Counted from the stretch's first letter, positions 8,943-16,790 are shown. The stretch: 64,000 nucleotides of DNA from an uncultured Pelagibacteraceae bacterium (GCA_902614975.1 CACMND010000006.1:1-64000); one strand, 5' to 3'. Translations and numbers: made by a program. Notes: generated by a model not told the origin, from the letters alone.

Positions 8943-9602
8943 TTACTTAGAGGGGTCTGGGACCTTTCTTAGATAAGGTTTTACAGTTTCCCATCCATCT
9001 GGATATATTTTTTTAGCTTCGTCATCTTTAATCGCTGGCAAAATAACAACATCCTCTCCCTTTTTCCAATTTGCAGGAGTAGCTACTTTATGTTTAGCTG
9101 TTAGCTGCATAGAGTCTATTGCACGCAAAATCTCTAAAAAGTTTCTTCCAGTTGCCATAGGATATGTAAGATATAATCCAATTCTCTTATCAGGTCTGAT
9201 TACAAAAATAGTTCTTACAGTTTCATTATCAACTGCAGTTCTACCCATTGATGTTGTTCCAGCATCTGCTTCCAACATATTAAATAATTTCGCTACTTTT
9301 AAATCTTCATCAGCAATAATTGGATAATTTGGTTTTGTACCAGATACATCTTTAATATCATCTAACCATTTTTTATGGTCCTCTACCCCGTCAACGCTTA
9401 AACCAATCACTTTGACATTTCTTTTATCGAACTCATCTTTCATTAAACCTAAAGCACCAAGTTCTGTAGTACAAACTGGTGTAAAATCTTTAGGGTGTGA
9501 AAAAATAACTCCCCAACTATCACCTAACCAATCGTGGAAAGAAATATCTCCTTCAGTTGTTTTAGCTTGAAAATCAGGACACATACTATTTATTTTTAAC
9601 AT
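8943..9602 (-). CDS. Peroxiredoxin, 1-Cys (Prx6) type
   Basis: A 219-residue thiol peroxidase that reduces hydrogen peroxide and organic hydroperoxides. The peroxidatic Cys44 sits in DFTPVCTTE, and the C-terminal extension (GWETVKPYLRKVPDP) is characteristic of the Prx6 group. No second conserved resolving cysteine is seen; only Cys8 is otherwise present, near the N-terminus. A strong Shine-Dalgarno (GGAGGAGAC in mRNA sense) precedes the ATG, suggesting high expression. The gene is divergent from the persulfide dioxygenase-like gene, so oxidative and sulfide stress genes share a 74-base control region. Confidence 0.9.
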   Translation of the reverse strand: MLKINSMCPDFQAKTTEGDISFHDWLGDSWGVIFSHPKDFTPVCTTELGALGLMKDEFDKRNVKVIGLSVDGVEDHKKWLDDIKDVSGTKPNYPIIADEDLKVAKLFNMLEADAGTTSMGRTAVDNETVRTIFVIRPDKRIGLYLTYPMATGRNFLEILRAIDSMQLTAKHKVATPANWKKGEDVVILPAIKDDEAKKIYPDGWETVKPYLRKVPDPSK

Positions 9603-9676
9603 TGTCTCCTCCTTATAAAAAAAATATTATATGAAAGATTGTTTTACTAAGCAAACTTTTATAAAGTTAAGTATTT

Positions 9677-10372
9677 ATGATATTTGAACAACTTTTCGAT
9701 CAAAAATCTTCTACATACACTTATATAATTGCAAGTGGTGAAGGTAGAGAAGCATTAATAATTGATCCAGTCATTGAACATTCTGATGAGTATTCAACTA
9801 TATTAAATAATTTAGATCTTAAACTTGTAAAAGTAATTGATACTCACATTCATGCTGATCACATCTCAGCATTAAATGAATTAAATAAAAGAACAAACTG
9901 TATAAGAGTTATGGGAGAAAAATCTAAATCAGAAGTGATAGATCTAAGAATTAAAGATGGTGAAAAAATTAAAGTTGAAGAAGTTGAACTTCAAGCAATT
10001 TATACTCCTGGTCATACTGACTGCTCTTATAGTTTTTTGATGAATGATAGAGTTTTTACTGGAGATACACTTTTAATAAATGGAAGTGGTAGAACAGATT
10101 TTCAAAATGGTAATGCTTACGATGCTTATGATTCTATATTTAATAAATTATTAAAATTACCCGAAAAAACTCTCGTATTTCCAGCTCATGATTATAATGG
10201 CAAGAAATTTTCCACTATTGAAAATGAAAAAAATAATAATCCAAGATTACAAGTAAGTTCAAAGGAAGAATACGCGGATATAATGAATAATCTAAATCTT
10301 GCAAATCCAAAAATGATGGATGTCGCAGTGCCAGCTAATGTAAAAGGGCTTACTTTAGACAATATTAATTAA
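9677..10372 (+). CDS. Persulfide (sulfur) dioxygenase-like MBL-fold protein
   Basis: A 231-residue metallo-beta-lactamase-fold protein. The metal motif THIHADH gives His57, His59, Asp61 and His62; YTPGHT and FTGDTLL provide further ligands, and FPAHDY the last His. The N-terminal FEQLFDQKSSTYTYII and GSGRTDFQNGN are typical of ETHE1-like persulfide dioxygenases, which oxidise glutathione persulfide to sulfite with one iron. The rhodanese domain found in some relatives is absent. It lies 37 bases upstream of cysE and cysK, consistent with sulfide handling. A glyoxalase II activity is the main alternative. Confidence 0.82.
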   Translation: MIFEQLFDQKSSTYTYIIASGEGREALIIDPVIEHSDEYSTILNNLDLKLVKVIDTHIHADHISALNELNKRTNCIRVMGEKSKSEVIDLRIKDGEKIKVEEVELQAIYTPGHTDCSYSFLMNDRVFTGDTLLINGSGRTDFQNGNAYDAYDSIFNKLLKLPEKTLVFPAHDYNGKKFSTIENEKNNNPRLQVSSKEEYADIMNNLNLANPKMMDVAVPANVKGLTLDNIN

Positions 10373-10409
10373 CTTTAAATTTCAACATTAATAACTATAT
10401 AGGCAGTCT

Positions 10410-10985
10410 ATGAATGACTATTTGCAATCAATTATTGATAGGGATCCAGCGGCAAGATCTAAGTTAAGTGTAATATTAACGTACCCTGGCGTTAAGGCTG
10501 TATTTTTTCACAGAATTGCAAATTTTTTTGCTACTGCAAAATTTGATCTTATCGCAAGAATAATTTCTCAATTTTCAAGATTTTTAACTGGTATTGAAAT
10601 TCATCCAAGAGCTAAGATAGGTAAAAATTTATTTATTGATCACGGTATGGGTGTTGTTATAGGTGAAACATCTGACATTGCAGATAACGTAACAATTTAT
10701 CATATGGTTACTTTAGGTGGAATATCTCCAAGCATAAATTCCAATGATCAAAGAGAAATTAAAAGACACCCTACTCTTCATGATAATGTAGTCGTTGGTT
10801 CAGGTGCACAGATTTTGGGGCCTGTAGTTGTAGGGAAAAATGCAAGAATTGGAGCTAATGCAGTTGTAACAAAAAATGTTCCTGAAAATGCTGTTATGGT
10901 AGGAATACCTGCTAAGAATGTTGGAACAGCAACTGAAGAATTTAAACCTTATGCAGTTACAAATGGCAATGAGGAAAAAGAATAA
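10410..10985 (+). CDS. cysE: Serine O-acetyltransferase
   Basis: A 191-residue short-form serine acetyltransferase, making O-acetylserine from serine and acetyl-CoA. The left-handed beta-helix hexapeptide repeats run from about [10 protein letters not shown] to [12 protein letters not shown]. Catalytic DHG (in [16 protein letters not shown]) and HP (KRHPTL) residues are visible. It lacks the long N-terminal hexamerisation region of the E. coli enzyme, as do many bacterial short forms. Its TAA overlaps the cysK ATG by one base, so the two enzymes of cysteine synthesis are translationally coupled. Confidence 0.93.
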   Translation: MNDYLQSIIDRDPAARSKLSVILTYPGVKAVFFHRIANFFATAKFDLIARIISQFSRFLTGIEIHPRAKIGKNLFIDHGMGVVIGETSDIADNVTIYHMVTLGGISPSINSNDQREIKRHPTLHDNVVVGSGAQILGPVVVGKNARIGANAVVTKNVPENAVMVGIPAKNVGTATEEFKPYAVTNGNEEKE

Positions 10986-11986
10986 TGAAAAATTACAAGG
11001 ATGATTTTATCCAATCAATTGGAAATACTCCTTTAATAAAACTAAAAGCTGCATCTGAAATAACTGGCTGTAACATTTATGGTAAAGCCGAATATTTAAA
11101 TCCAGGAGGATCTGTAAAAGACAGAGCAGCACTTGCTTTAATAAGGGATTCTGAACAAAAAAAATTAATATCTAAAGGTGGAATAATTGTAGAAGGAACT
11201 GCAGGAAACACTGGTATTGGTTTATGCCTTATTGGAAATTCACTTGGTTACAAAACGATTATTGTAATGAATGATAATCAAACTCAAGAAAAAAAAGATA
11301 CATTAAGAAATATTGGTGCAGATTTAAAATTAGTTCCACCAAAACCTTATAAAGATGAAAATAACTTTGTTAAAGTTGCTGCTAGAATGGCTGAAGACCT
11401 AAAAAGTTCAAATAATCACGGAGTTGTTTGGGCAAATCAATTTGATAATACAGCAAACTCAAAAGGTCACTATAATACAACGGGTCCTGAGATATGGGAA
11501 CAAACTGAAGGTAAAGTTGATGGATTTGTATGTTCTTCTGGAACTGGGGGGACAATTGGTGGAGTAAGTAGTTTTTTAAAAGAAAAAAATAAAGATATAA
11601 AAATTTATCTATCAGATCCAAAGGGATCCTCTCTTTACAATCACATTGAAAACGGTGAGTTAAAAGCTGAAGGTGGATCAATAACTGAAGGCATTGGATC
11701 CAGCAGAGTAACTGCTAATTTTGCAGAAGCAAAAATAGATGGAGCCTTTTCAATTGAAGATAAAGAGTCTTTGCCAATACTATATGATTTAATCAAAAAT
11801 GAAGGTTTAAGTCTTGGAACAAGTTGTGGAGTAAATATTGCAGGCGCAATAAGATTGGGTAAAAAATTAGGACCAGGAAAAACTATTGTCACTATTCTTT
11901 GCGACAAATCAGACAGATACAACTCAAAGATGTTTAATAAGCCTTTTTTAATTGAAAAAGGTTTACCTTATCCCGATTGGATATAA
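10985..11986 (+). CDS. cysK: Cysteine synthase A (O-acetylserine sulfhydrylase)
   Basis: A 333-residue PLP enzyme joining sulfide to O-acetylserine to make cysteine. The PLP lysine is Lys45 in NPGGSVKDRAAL, the substrate loop is EGTAGNTGIGL, and the phosphate-binding loop is CSSGTGGTIGG. The loop carries Ala where CysK normally has Ser (EGTSGNTG), a mild variation. The gene is coupled to cysE by a one-base overlap. Downstream of it is a weak terminator-like hairpin (12003-12025). The persulfide dioxygenase-like gene upstream suggests that sulfide partition between assimilation and oxidation is controlled together. Confidence 0.92.
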   Translation: MKNYKDDFIQSIGNTPLIKLKAASEITGCNIYGKAEYLNPGGSVKDRAALALIRDSEQKKLISKGGIIVEGTAGNTGIGLCLIGNSLGYKTIIVMNDNQTQEKKDTLRNIGADLKLVPPKPYKDENNFVKVAARMAEDLKSSNNHGVVWANQFDNTANSKGHYNTTGPEIWEQTEGKVDGFVCSSGTGGTIGGVSSFLKEKNKDIKIYLSDPKGSSLYNHIENGELKAEGGSITEGIGSSRVTANFAEAKIDGAFSIEDKESLPILYDLIKNEGLSLGTSCGVNIAGAIRLGKKLGPGKTIVTILCDKSDRYNSKMFNKPFLIEKGLPYPDWI

Positions 11987-12002
11987 TCACGCATATCAGC
12001 AC

Positions 12003-12025
12003 TGTAATAAAACCATTACATTTTT
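12003..12025 (+). terminator. Weak intrinsic terminator after cysK
   Basis: A 6-bp stem (TGTAAT / ATTACA) with a 6-base loop is followed at once by five Ts. It lies 16 bases after the cysK stop and 44 bases before the next operon's first gene. The stem is short and AT-rich, so termination would be partial. Confidence 0.4.
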
Positions 12026-12068
12026 AACTTACAATAAATAATAATAATTAAAAAATTAAGGAAATTTT

Positions 12069-12443
12069 ATGGACGCAAAAGAAGTAGTTAAAAAAGGATA
12101 TGAACTTTTTGGCAAAGGAGATATGGAGGGATTTATGGAAATGGTACATGATGATATCACTTGGATTTATCCTGGGGATAAGCATCCAATGTCAGGAACT
12201 CATAAAGGCAAAGAGGCATATATGAAAACCATGATGCAAGTTCCAAATCTTTGGAGTAATTTTTCAGTAACCCCTGATATGATGATTAGTGAGGGGAATA
12301 AAGTGTTTGTTAAAGCAACTGCTAAGGCAGATGGCATGGATACTATTTTTGGTCATTATTTTGAAGTAGGCGATGATGGTAAACTGACATTATTTATTGC
12401 GTTTGATGACACACTAAGCATGTTCAATGCAATTAAGAAGTAA
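12069..12443 (+). CDS. SnoaL/NTF2-like small protein
   Basis: A 124-residue cytosolic protein. The helix AKEVVKKGYELFGKGDMEGFMEMVHDDITWIYPG is the standard opening of the SnoaL-like/NTF2 fold (the family that includes ketosteroid isomerase and SnoaL cyclases), and HKGKEAY and GHYFEVGDDGKL fit the remaining strands. It is the first gene of a ten-gene operon of mostly very small proteins, after an 82-base spacer. A SNOAL-type isomerase, cyclase or small-ligand binder is likely; the substrate is unknown. AAGGAA precedes the ATG as Shine-Dalgarno. Confidence 0.75.
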   Translation: MDAKEVVKKGYELFGKGDMEGFMEMVHDDITWIYPGDKHPMSGTHKGKEAYMKTMMQVPNLWSNFSVTPDMMISEGNKVFVKATAKADGMDTIFGHYFEVGDDGKLTLFIAFDDTLSMFNAIKK

Positions 12444-12449
12444 GAGTTT

Positions 12450-12917
12450 ATGAAAAAATTATATTTTATTTTAATTTTCGTATTTATGTCGAGTACAGCT
12501 TTTGCTGAGCAAGGACAAATTAAACAAACTGGTTTTTTCTCTGGCACTTCTAAAGTTATAGGTGATGATAAAGGCAATTTTTCGATAATATATGAAGGAA
12601 CTATTGGTAATAAAGCTATTGAGGGAACAACTTTTGGTGACAGATCTTCATCATATTGTGTTGGATCAATTGTTGGACTTAAAGGAAAAGGTTTTGAGAC
12701 AGGCGTTTGTATAAACAAATTTGAAGATGGTAGTACTACAACAACACATTACGAAGGCGTAATGGGAAAAATATTAAGATGGAAGTTTGTAAGTGGAACA
12801 GGGAAATATGAGAATATTTCTGGAGGTGGAACAACATCTTATGCGCAAATTGATTCAGCTAAAGATGGAGTTGTACAATCTTACAATCAAATCGTTGGTA
12901 CTTATAATTTGAACTAA
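12450..12917 (+). CDS. Small secreted protein, possible beta-barrel
   Basis: A 155-residue protein with a clear Sec signal peptide (MKKLYFILIFVFMSSTAFA) cleaved before EQGQ. The mature part is rich in Gly, Ser and Thr with alternating polarity, suggesting an all-beta fold. The stretch FVSGTGKYENISGGGTTSY resembles the GTGxYxxxxGxG strand pair seen in allene-oxide-cyclase-like and dirigent-like barrels; this is a weak resemblance. Two cysteines (Cys69 and Cys85) could form a disulfide in the periplasm. It lies 6 bases after the SnoaL-like gene. I do not recognise the family with confidence. Confidence 0.7.
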   Translation: MKKLYFILIFVFMSSTAFAEQGQIKQTGFFSGTSKVIGDDKGNFSIIYEGTIGNKAIEGTTFGDRSSSYCVGSIVGLKGKGFETGVCINKFEDGSTTTTHYEGVMGKILRWKFVSGTGKYENISGGGTTSYAQIDSAKDGVVQSYNQIVGTYNLN

Positions 12918-12930
12918 CTGAAAGGAAAAA

Positions 12931-13329
12931 ATGAAAAAAACAATTTTAGTATTAATTTTAAGTTTATTTACAGCTAATGTTTACGCAGATAGCCATGTAA
13001 AGAGAATTTTATCAACAAGTCAAACAGGAATGGGAAATGATATTGTATACCCTACAGGAAAAGCAAAAATAACAGCTTTTGAATTTACTGTACCTGTAGG
13101 AGCTCCAGTAACTCCTCATACGCACTCATTTCCAGTTCTAATTATGATTCAGCAAGGTGAAATTGAATTAATTCATGAAGGAAAAACCCAAGTATTCAAA
13201 GCTGGTGATGCATTTGTTGAAGATGTTGGAATTGTACACGAGTCGAAAAATATTGGAAATGTTCCAGTTAAAGCGATTGTAGTTGCAATTGGTGTCGAAG
13301 GACAGAAAATTATGACACCGGTAAAATAA
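12931..13329 (+). CDS. Secreted cupin-domain protein
   Basis: A 132-residue protein with a signal peptide (MKKTILVLILSLFTANVYA). A single cupin barrel follows. Motif 1 is visible as GAPVTPHTHSFPVLIMIQQGEIEL (His at PHTH, Glu at GEIEL) and motif 2 as GDAFVEDVGIVHESKN (His). These residues normally bind one divalent metal. It therefore could be a small periplasmic isomerase, dioxygenase or metal/ligand binder. It is separated by 13 bases from each neighbour in the small-protein operon, with GAAAGGA in front of the ATG. Confidence 0.82.
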   Translation: MKKTILVLILSLFTANVYADSHVKRILSTSQTGMGNDIVYPTGKAKITAFEFTVPVGAPVTPHTHSFPVLIMIQQGEIELIHEGKTQVFKAGDAFVEDVGIVHESKNIGNVPVKAIVVAIGVEGQKIMTPVK

Positions 13330-13342
13330 AAAGGAAAAAGAA

Positions 13343-13633
13343 ATGATCATAAAAATAGAAGAAAATATAAAATCATTTTCATCTTGGATGAATATGGTAA
13401 AGGCGAATGCTGAAAAAATTAAAGGATTTGGTGCTACGATTATTTTTGCAGGTGTATCAAAAGAAGACCCTACAAAATTTACTGTAATCGTTAAGTATGC
13501 AACCATGGAAGGTTTTGAAGCATTTAAAAATGACAAAGAACTTCATGCAGCAAGAGCTGAAGCAGGCGTGGATTTAGATTCAGCAAAGGTTACACCGATG
13601 CATGAAGATTTTATGGAAAATTTTAGTGGATAA
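13343..13633 (+). CDS. Small ferredoxin-fold-like protein, family unclear
   Basis: A 96-residue cytosolic protein. The pattern of an N-terminal strand, a helix with SSWMNMVKANAEKIKGFGA, strands TIIFAGVSKEDPTKFTVIVKYATMEGFEAF and a final helix fits a dimeric alpha/beta barrel such as the ABM-like or DUF3764-like groups. No catalytic residues can be named. It shares length and general layout with the next gene, so the two may be distant paralogues or partners of a heterodimer. It is an internal member of the small-protein operon. Confidence 0.6.
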   Translation: MIIKIEENIKSFSSWMNMVKANAEKIKGFGATIIFAGVSKEDPTKFTVIVKYATMEGFEAFKNDKELHAARAEAGVDLDSAKVTPMHEDFMENFSG

Positions 13634-13660
13634 ACAATCAATATAAAGAAAGGATAAAAT

Positions 13661-13951
13661 ATGGAAACAGAAACACTAGTAGTAGCTCATTTAAAAGAAG
13701 GTATGTTAGAAAAATTTATGGGCTTTATGCAATCAGATGCTGGTATGGCAGAAAGATCGAAAGTTGCAAATGTATCAAAAACAATTGGAACAGTTGCACC
13801 TGACAAAAAAACAGTAATGTTTAAAATTTTTGTGACTGATAAAGCTGCTCTTAAAGCTTTTATAGATGGAAGCAATCCAGTATCAGCTCCAGTTATGAAA
13901 GAAGTTATGGAAAGTTATAGTGTCTACGAATTAAATAAAGTAGATATGTAA
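13661..13951 (+). CDS. Small ferredoxin-fold-like protein, family unclear
   Basis: A 96-residue cytosolic protein of the same length as its upstream neighbour. The N-terminal strand ETLVVAHLKEGMLEKFMGFM and the central TVMFKIFVTDKAALKAFIDGS suggest beta-alpha-beta units of the dimeric alpha/beta barrel type. The C-terminus ends in SVYEL, a strand typical of such barrels. No enzyme motif is visible. AAAGGATAAA precedes the ATG. It is kept as a real gene because of length, Shine-Dalgarno and its place in a collinear operon. Confidence 0.6.
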   Translation: METETLVVAHLKEGMLEKFMGFMQSDAGMAERSKVANVSKTIGTVAPDKKTVMFKIFVTDKAALKAFIDGSNPVSAPVMKEVMESYSVYELNKVDM

Positions 13952-13974
13952 TAATTTTTGTAATAAGGTTTGTA

Positions 13975-14265
13975 ATGCCTTCAGGATATATCATATTAAA
14001 TATTAATGTGTTAAATCCTGAAAATTACAAAGAGTATTTGGAAAAAGCTCCTCCAACTGCTCAAATGTTTGGTGGCGAGTACATAATAAGAGGTGGTGAA
14101 AATGAAGTCATTGAAGGTGAGTGGAAATATCCAAGAACTGTTGTAATTAAATTCCCATCTTATGAAAAAGTTTTTGAGTGGTACAATTCAGAAATATATA
14201 AACCTATCAGACAAATTAGATTAGATAATACAGTATCAAATACATTAATAATTAAAGGAGCATAA
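13975..14265 (+). CDS. DUF1330 family protein
   Basis: A 96-residue protein matching the DUF1330 family (dimeric alpha/beta barrel). Typical features are the N-terminal strand GYIILNINVLNPENYKEYLEKAP, the GGEYIIRGGENEVIEGEW stretch and RTVVIKFPSYEKVFEWYNS. The family is often found beside detoxification or secondary-metabolism genes and has no settled function. It is the third ferredoxin-fold-like gene in a row in this operon. A stop-to-start spacing of 11 bases separates it from the next SnoaL-like gene. Confidence 0.8.
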   Translation: MPSGYIILNINVLNPENYKEYLEKAPPTAQMFGGEYIIRGGENEVIEGEWKYPRTVVIKFPSYEKVFEWYNSEIYKPIRQIRLDNTVSNTLIIKGA

Positions 14266-14276
14266 AGGAGAAAAAA

Positions 14277-14597
14277 ATGTCAATATTAGAAAAATATAGT
14301 GCTGCAATTAAAAATAAAGATGAAGCAGCAATGAACGAACTTTTGCATGATGATTTTAAATTCACAATGCATAAATCAGGGAGTGTTTTAACTAAAGGTG
14401 ATGTTATCAAATGGGCAATGAGTGGTGATATCAAGCAAGATAAAACTAGAATTGTTTATGAAAATGATGAAGTTGGTGTTCACCATGCGTTCGTAACATT
14501 TGATGATGGTAATGTAGAAGCAGTTATGGCAGTCTACAAATACAAAGATGGCAAAATGATTAGTTTAGAAACTGGCGCAACGCCAATGTCAAAATAA
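14277..14597 (+). CDS. SnoaL/NTF2-like small protein
   Basis: A 106-residue cytosolic protein with the SnoaL-like opening helix (ILEKYSAAIKNKDEAAMNELLHDDFKFTMHKSG) and a late strand VHHAFVTFDDGNVEAVMAVYKYKDGKMISLETG. It is the second SnoaL-like protein in the operon and is shorter than the first. An excellent Shine-Dalgarno (AAAGGAGAA) precedes it. The stop codon is followed directly by the GTG of the next gene. The probable role is binding or isomerising a small hydrophobic molecule; that is a family-level inference. Confidence 0.72.
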   Translation: MSILEKYSAAIKNKDEAAMNELLHDDFKFTMHKSGSVLTKGDVIKWAMSGDIKQDKTRIVYENDEVGVHHAFVTFDDGNVEAVMAVYKYKDGKMISLETGATPMSK

Positions 14598-15194
14598 GTG
14601 AACATTATAGATTTTTATTTTTCTATTGGAAGTACTTATACTTATCTTTCGGTTACTCGAGCACTAGAAGCAGAAAAACAACATCAAATTAAGTTTAACT
14701 GGACTCCTTTTAGTGTGAGAGCAATAATGAAAGAAATGAACAATGTTCCCTTTCCTAAAGAAAAAAAAAATAAAGTAGATTACATGTGGAGAGACATAGA
14801 AAGACGAGCAAAAAATTATGGATTTTTTGCCAAAACACCAGTCCCTTACCCTTTAACAGAATTTGATTTAGCTAATAAAATTGCAATATTAGGCTTAAAA
14901 AATAACTGGGGTGTAGATTACGTTCAGCTTACGTATAAACGATGGTTTCAAGAAGGAAAAGAGCCTGCTGTTGAACCCAACTTGAGTGAAATCTGCGAAA
15001 AACTAAACTTAGATAAAGAAAAGATTGTTTCAGAGGCAAGCTCTGAGGAAATAAATAATATTTATTTATCAAATACAGAAAAAGCTAGAAAAAATAAAAT
15101 ATTTGGAAGTCCGTCATTTGTTGTAAAAAATGAAATATTCTGGGGAGATGATAGAATGGAAGATGCAATCAAATGGTCGAAGGCAAATGAATAA
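14598..15194 (+). CDS. DsbA-fold 2-hydroxychromene-2-carboxylate isomerase-like protein
   Basis: A 198-residue protein of the DsbA/GST-kappa fold. The start IIDFYFSIGSTYTYLS has Ser where thiol-disulfide oxidases have CxxC, as in HCCA isomerases and GST-kappa. The C-terminal segment NKIFGSPSFVVKNEIFWGDDRMED contains the conserved cis-Pro loop (GSPSF) and the WGxDR motif of this family. Known members isomerise ring-opened naphthalene or similar aromatic products with glutathione. The gene starts with GTG immediately after the upstream TAA and overlaps the first SMR gene by 8 bases. The substrate is unknown. Confidence 0.85.
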   Translation: MNIIDFYFSIGSTYTYLSVTRALEAEKQHQIKFNWTPFSVRAIMKEMNNVPFPKEKKNKVDYMWRDIERRAKNYGFFAKTPVPYPLTEFDLANKIAILGLKNNWGVDYVQLTYKRWFQEGKEPAVEPNLSEICEKLNLDKEKIVSEASSEEINNIYLSNTEKARKNKIFGSPSFVVKNEIFWGDDRMEDAIKWSKANE

Positions 15195-15522
15195 TATAAC
15201 TGCTTACATAATTTTATTAATCGCAGTAATTCTTGGAACAGCATCTAACAGTTTTGCTAAAAGTGCTCAAGGTTTTACATTATTAATACCTAGCATAATC
15301 ACAGCAGTAACAATTGTTGGATGCATGTATACTTTGTCTTTAGTTATGAAAAGTATACCAGTTGGAATAACATATGCCTCTTTTGCAGGCTTATGTATAA
15401 TTGCAACAGCTGCTGTTGGTGTTATAAAATTTAATCAAGTACCAAATTTTTATACAATAATTGGATTGATTTTAATTATATCGGGTGTCTTAATAGTTAA
15501 CTTATTAGGAACAAATAAATGA
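15187..15522 (+). CDS. SMR-family membrane protein without the EmrE Glu14 equivalent
   Basis: A 111-residue protein with four hydrophobic helices in the layout of EmrE. Family landmarks are NSFAKSAQGF near the end of helix 1, PVGITYASFAG in helix 3 and SGVLIVNLLG in helix 4. When aligned on the conserved Lys (Lys25), the essential proton/substrate-binding Glu14 of EmrE corresponds to Gly17; the protein contains no Asp or Glu at all. It is followed by a paralogue overlapping by 4 bases, suggesting a heterodimer. The start at 15187 was chosen because an upstream in-frame ATG would add a soluble stretch inside the preceding gene. Confidence 0.82.
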   Translation: MNNITAYIILLIAVILGTASNSFAKSAQGFTLLIPSIITAVTIVGCMYTLSLVMKSIPVGITYASFAGLCIIATAAVGVIKFNQVPNFYTIIGLILIISGVLIVNLLGTNK

Positions 15523-15854
15523 AACCATTATCTGGTTATATTTATTTAGTATTAGCTATATCAACAGGAATTGCTGCAAATAGTTTTGCTAAAATTTCAG
15601 ATGGATTTTCAAAATTAACCCCAACGATATTATCAATAGCTTTTATGTGTATAACTATGTATGGACTTGCAAAAGCTATGTCTATGATACCAGTAGGTTT
15701 TACTTATGCTACTTATAGTGGGATAACAGTGGCTGCTATTTTAGTTTTCGGAATGATTAAATATAACCAGATACCAAATATATACGGTTTAATTGGGATT
15801 TTTTTAATTATTATTGGCGTTGTAATGGTTAATTATCTTGGAAGAATTAATTAG
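15519..15854 (+). CDS. Second SMR-family membrane protein of the pair
   Basis: A 111-residue, four-helix paralogue of the preceding gene. NSFAKISDGF, PVGFTYATYSG and IGVVMVNYLG align one to one. Gly17 stands where EmrE has Glu14, and Asp28 in the first loop is its only acidic residue. The two genes overlap by an ATGA, as is usual for paired SMR heterodimers. It is the last gene of the small-protein operon and its end overlaps the convergent DMT permease gene by 4 bases. A transport role is likely but cannot be the standard proton-coupled EmrE mechanism. Confidence 0.82.
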   Translation: MKPLSGYIYLVLAISTGIAANSFAKISDGFSKLTPTILSIAFMCITMYGLAKAMSMIPVGFTYATYSGITVAAILVFGMIKYNQIPNIYGLIGIFLIIIGVVMVNYLGRIN

Positions 15855-16750
15855 CTCTTATTAAGTAATAAAATTAGTACACCTACTACAAATATAATTA
15901 TCCCTAAAATTTCTGTAATTTTGACTTTTTCTTTAAACATATACTTTGAAGACACATAACTAAATAATAATTCTATTTGGCCGATAGCTCTAACAAATGA
16001 AGACTGTATTAACGTAAAAGCATAAAACCAAGATAATGTTGCAAGAAATCCAGCTAACCCTGCTGTCAAACATTCATACTTGTTCTCATATAATTTTTTA
16101 AACTGCGACTTTTCAAATATAATTAAATAAATAGTAACTAATGTTGTTTGTATAACTAGACCAAAAAATAGTGTTGCTATAGCTTTTTCAAAGTTATTAC
16201 TAAAATTTTCCAATGTTAATGCTGCAGCTCTAAAATATACAACACTTAAACCTAAGAATAGTCCTGCGGATAAACCAATTAAAGTTGTTTTTGAAAATAA
16301 GTTTTTTAGAAATAAACTTAAATCTTTAATCGATAATATAATTACTCCAATTGTAGATACAATAATTCCTGTTATTCCAAATTTATTTAATTTATCCCCT
16401 ATTATTAAATATTCAAAAATCGCAACCTGAATAACTTCAGTCTTACTTAATGAAGTTCCAACTACAAAATTAGCAAATCTAAATAAATAGAGTAAAACAA
16501 ATGTAAAAATTATTTGGAAAATTGAACCTAAAAATACGTTAAATATAAATTTTTTTTGACTTAGGATTTCAGGAATTACATTTAAGTCTTGAAAATACAA
16601 AAAAAATAAAATAGTCCCAAATGGTAACGCAAAAGCAAATCTTACATAAGTTGATGCAATAGTAGATACTTTTTGATTAAGTTTTTTCTGTAAAGTTGAT
16701 CTAAGATTTTGAAAAAAAGCCCCAGAAATAGCTACAATTATCCAATTCAT
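15851..16750 (-). CDS. EamA/DMT-family permease
   Basis: A 299-residue inner-membrane protein with about ten hydrophobic helices in two EamA-like halves. The first helix pair carries QNLRSTLQKKLNQKVS and the second half ends with ILGIIIFVVGVLILL, a usual DMT ending. Members of the family move amino acids, nucleosides or other metabolites; the substrate here is unknown. It is divergent from the TRAP operon across a 75-base spacer that contains a 10-base palindrome. It is a single gene, ending against the convergent SMR pair. Confidence 0.83.
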   Translation of the reverse strand: MNWIIVAISGAFFQNLRSTLQKKLNQKVSTIASTYVRFAFALPFGTILFFLYFQDLNVIPEILSQKKFIFNVFLGSIFQIIFTFVLLYLFRFANFVVGTSLSKTEVIQVAIFEYLIIGDKLNKFGITGIIVSTIGVIILSIKDLSLFLKNLFSKTTLIGLSAGLFLGLSVVYFRAAALTLENFSNNFEKAIATLFFGLVIQTTLVTIYLIIFEKSQFKKLYENKYECLTAGLAGFLATLSWFYAFTLIQSSFVRAIGQIELLFSYVSSKYMFKEKVKITEILGIIIFVVGVLILLLNKS

Positions 16751-16780
16751 TGATGATTATTAATATTGTATTTAATTTTA

Positions 16781-16790
16781 AAGTCGACTT
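16781..16790. promoter_or_regulatory. Candidate operator between DMT and TRAP genes
   Basis: AAGTCGACTT is a perfect 10-base palindrome in an otherwise AT-only 75-base divergent spacer, 36 bases before the TRAP binding-protein ATG. A site for a GntR- or LacI-type dimer is plausible. Chance palindromes of this length do occur, so confidence is low. Confidence 0.3.

Noticed and set aside
9654-9668. AACTTT-TAT-AAAGTT inverted repeat before the persulfide dioxygenase-like gene
   Set aside because: Six-base arms close to the start codon; could be an operator but cannot be told from chance.
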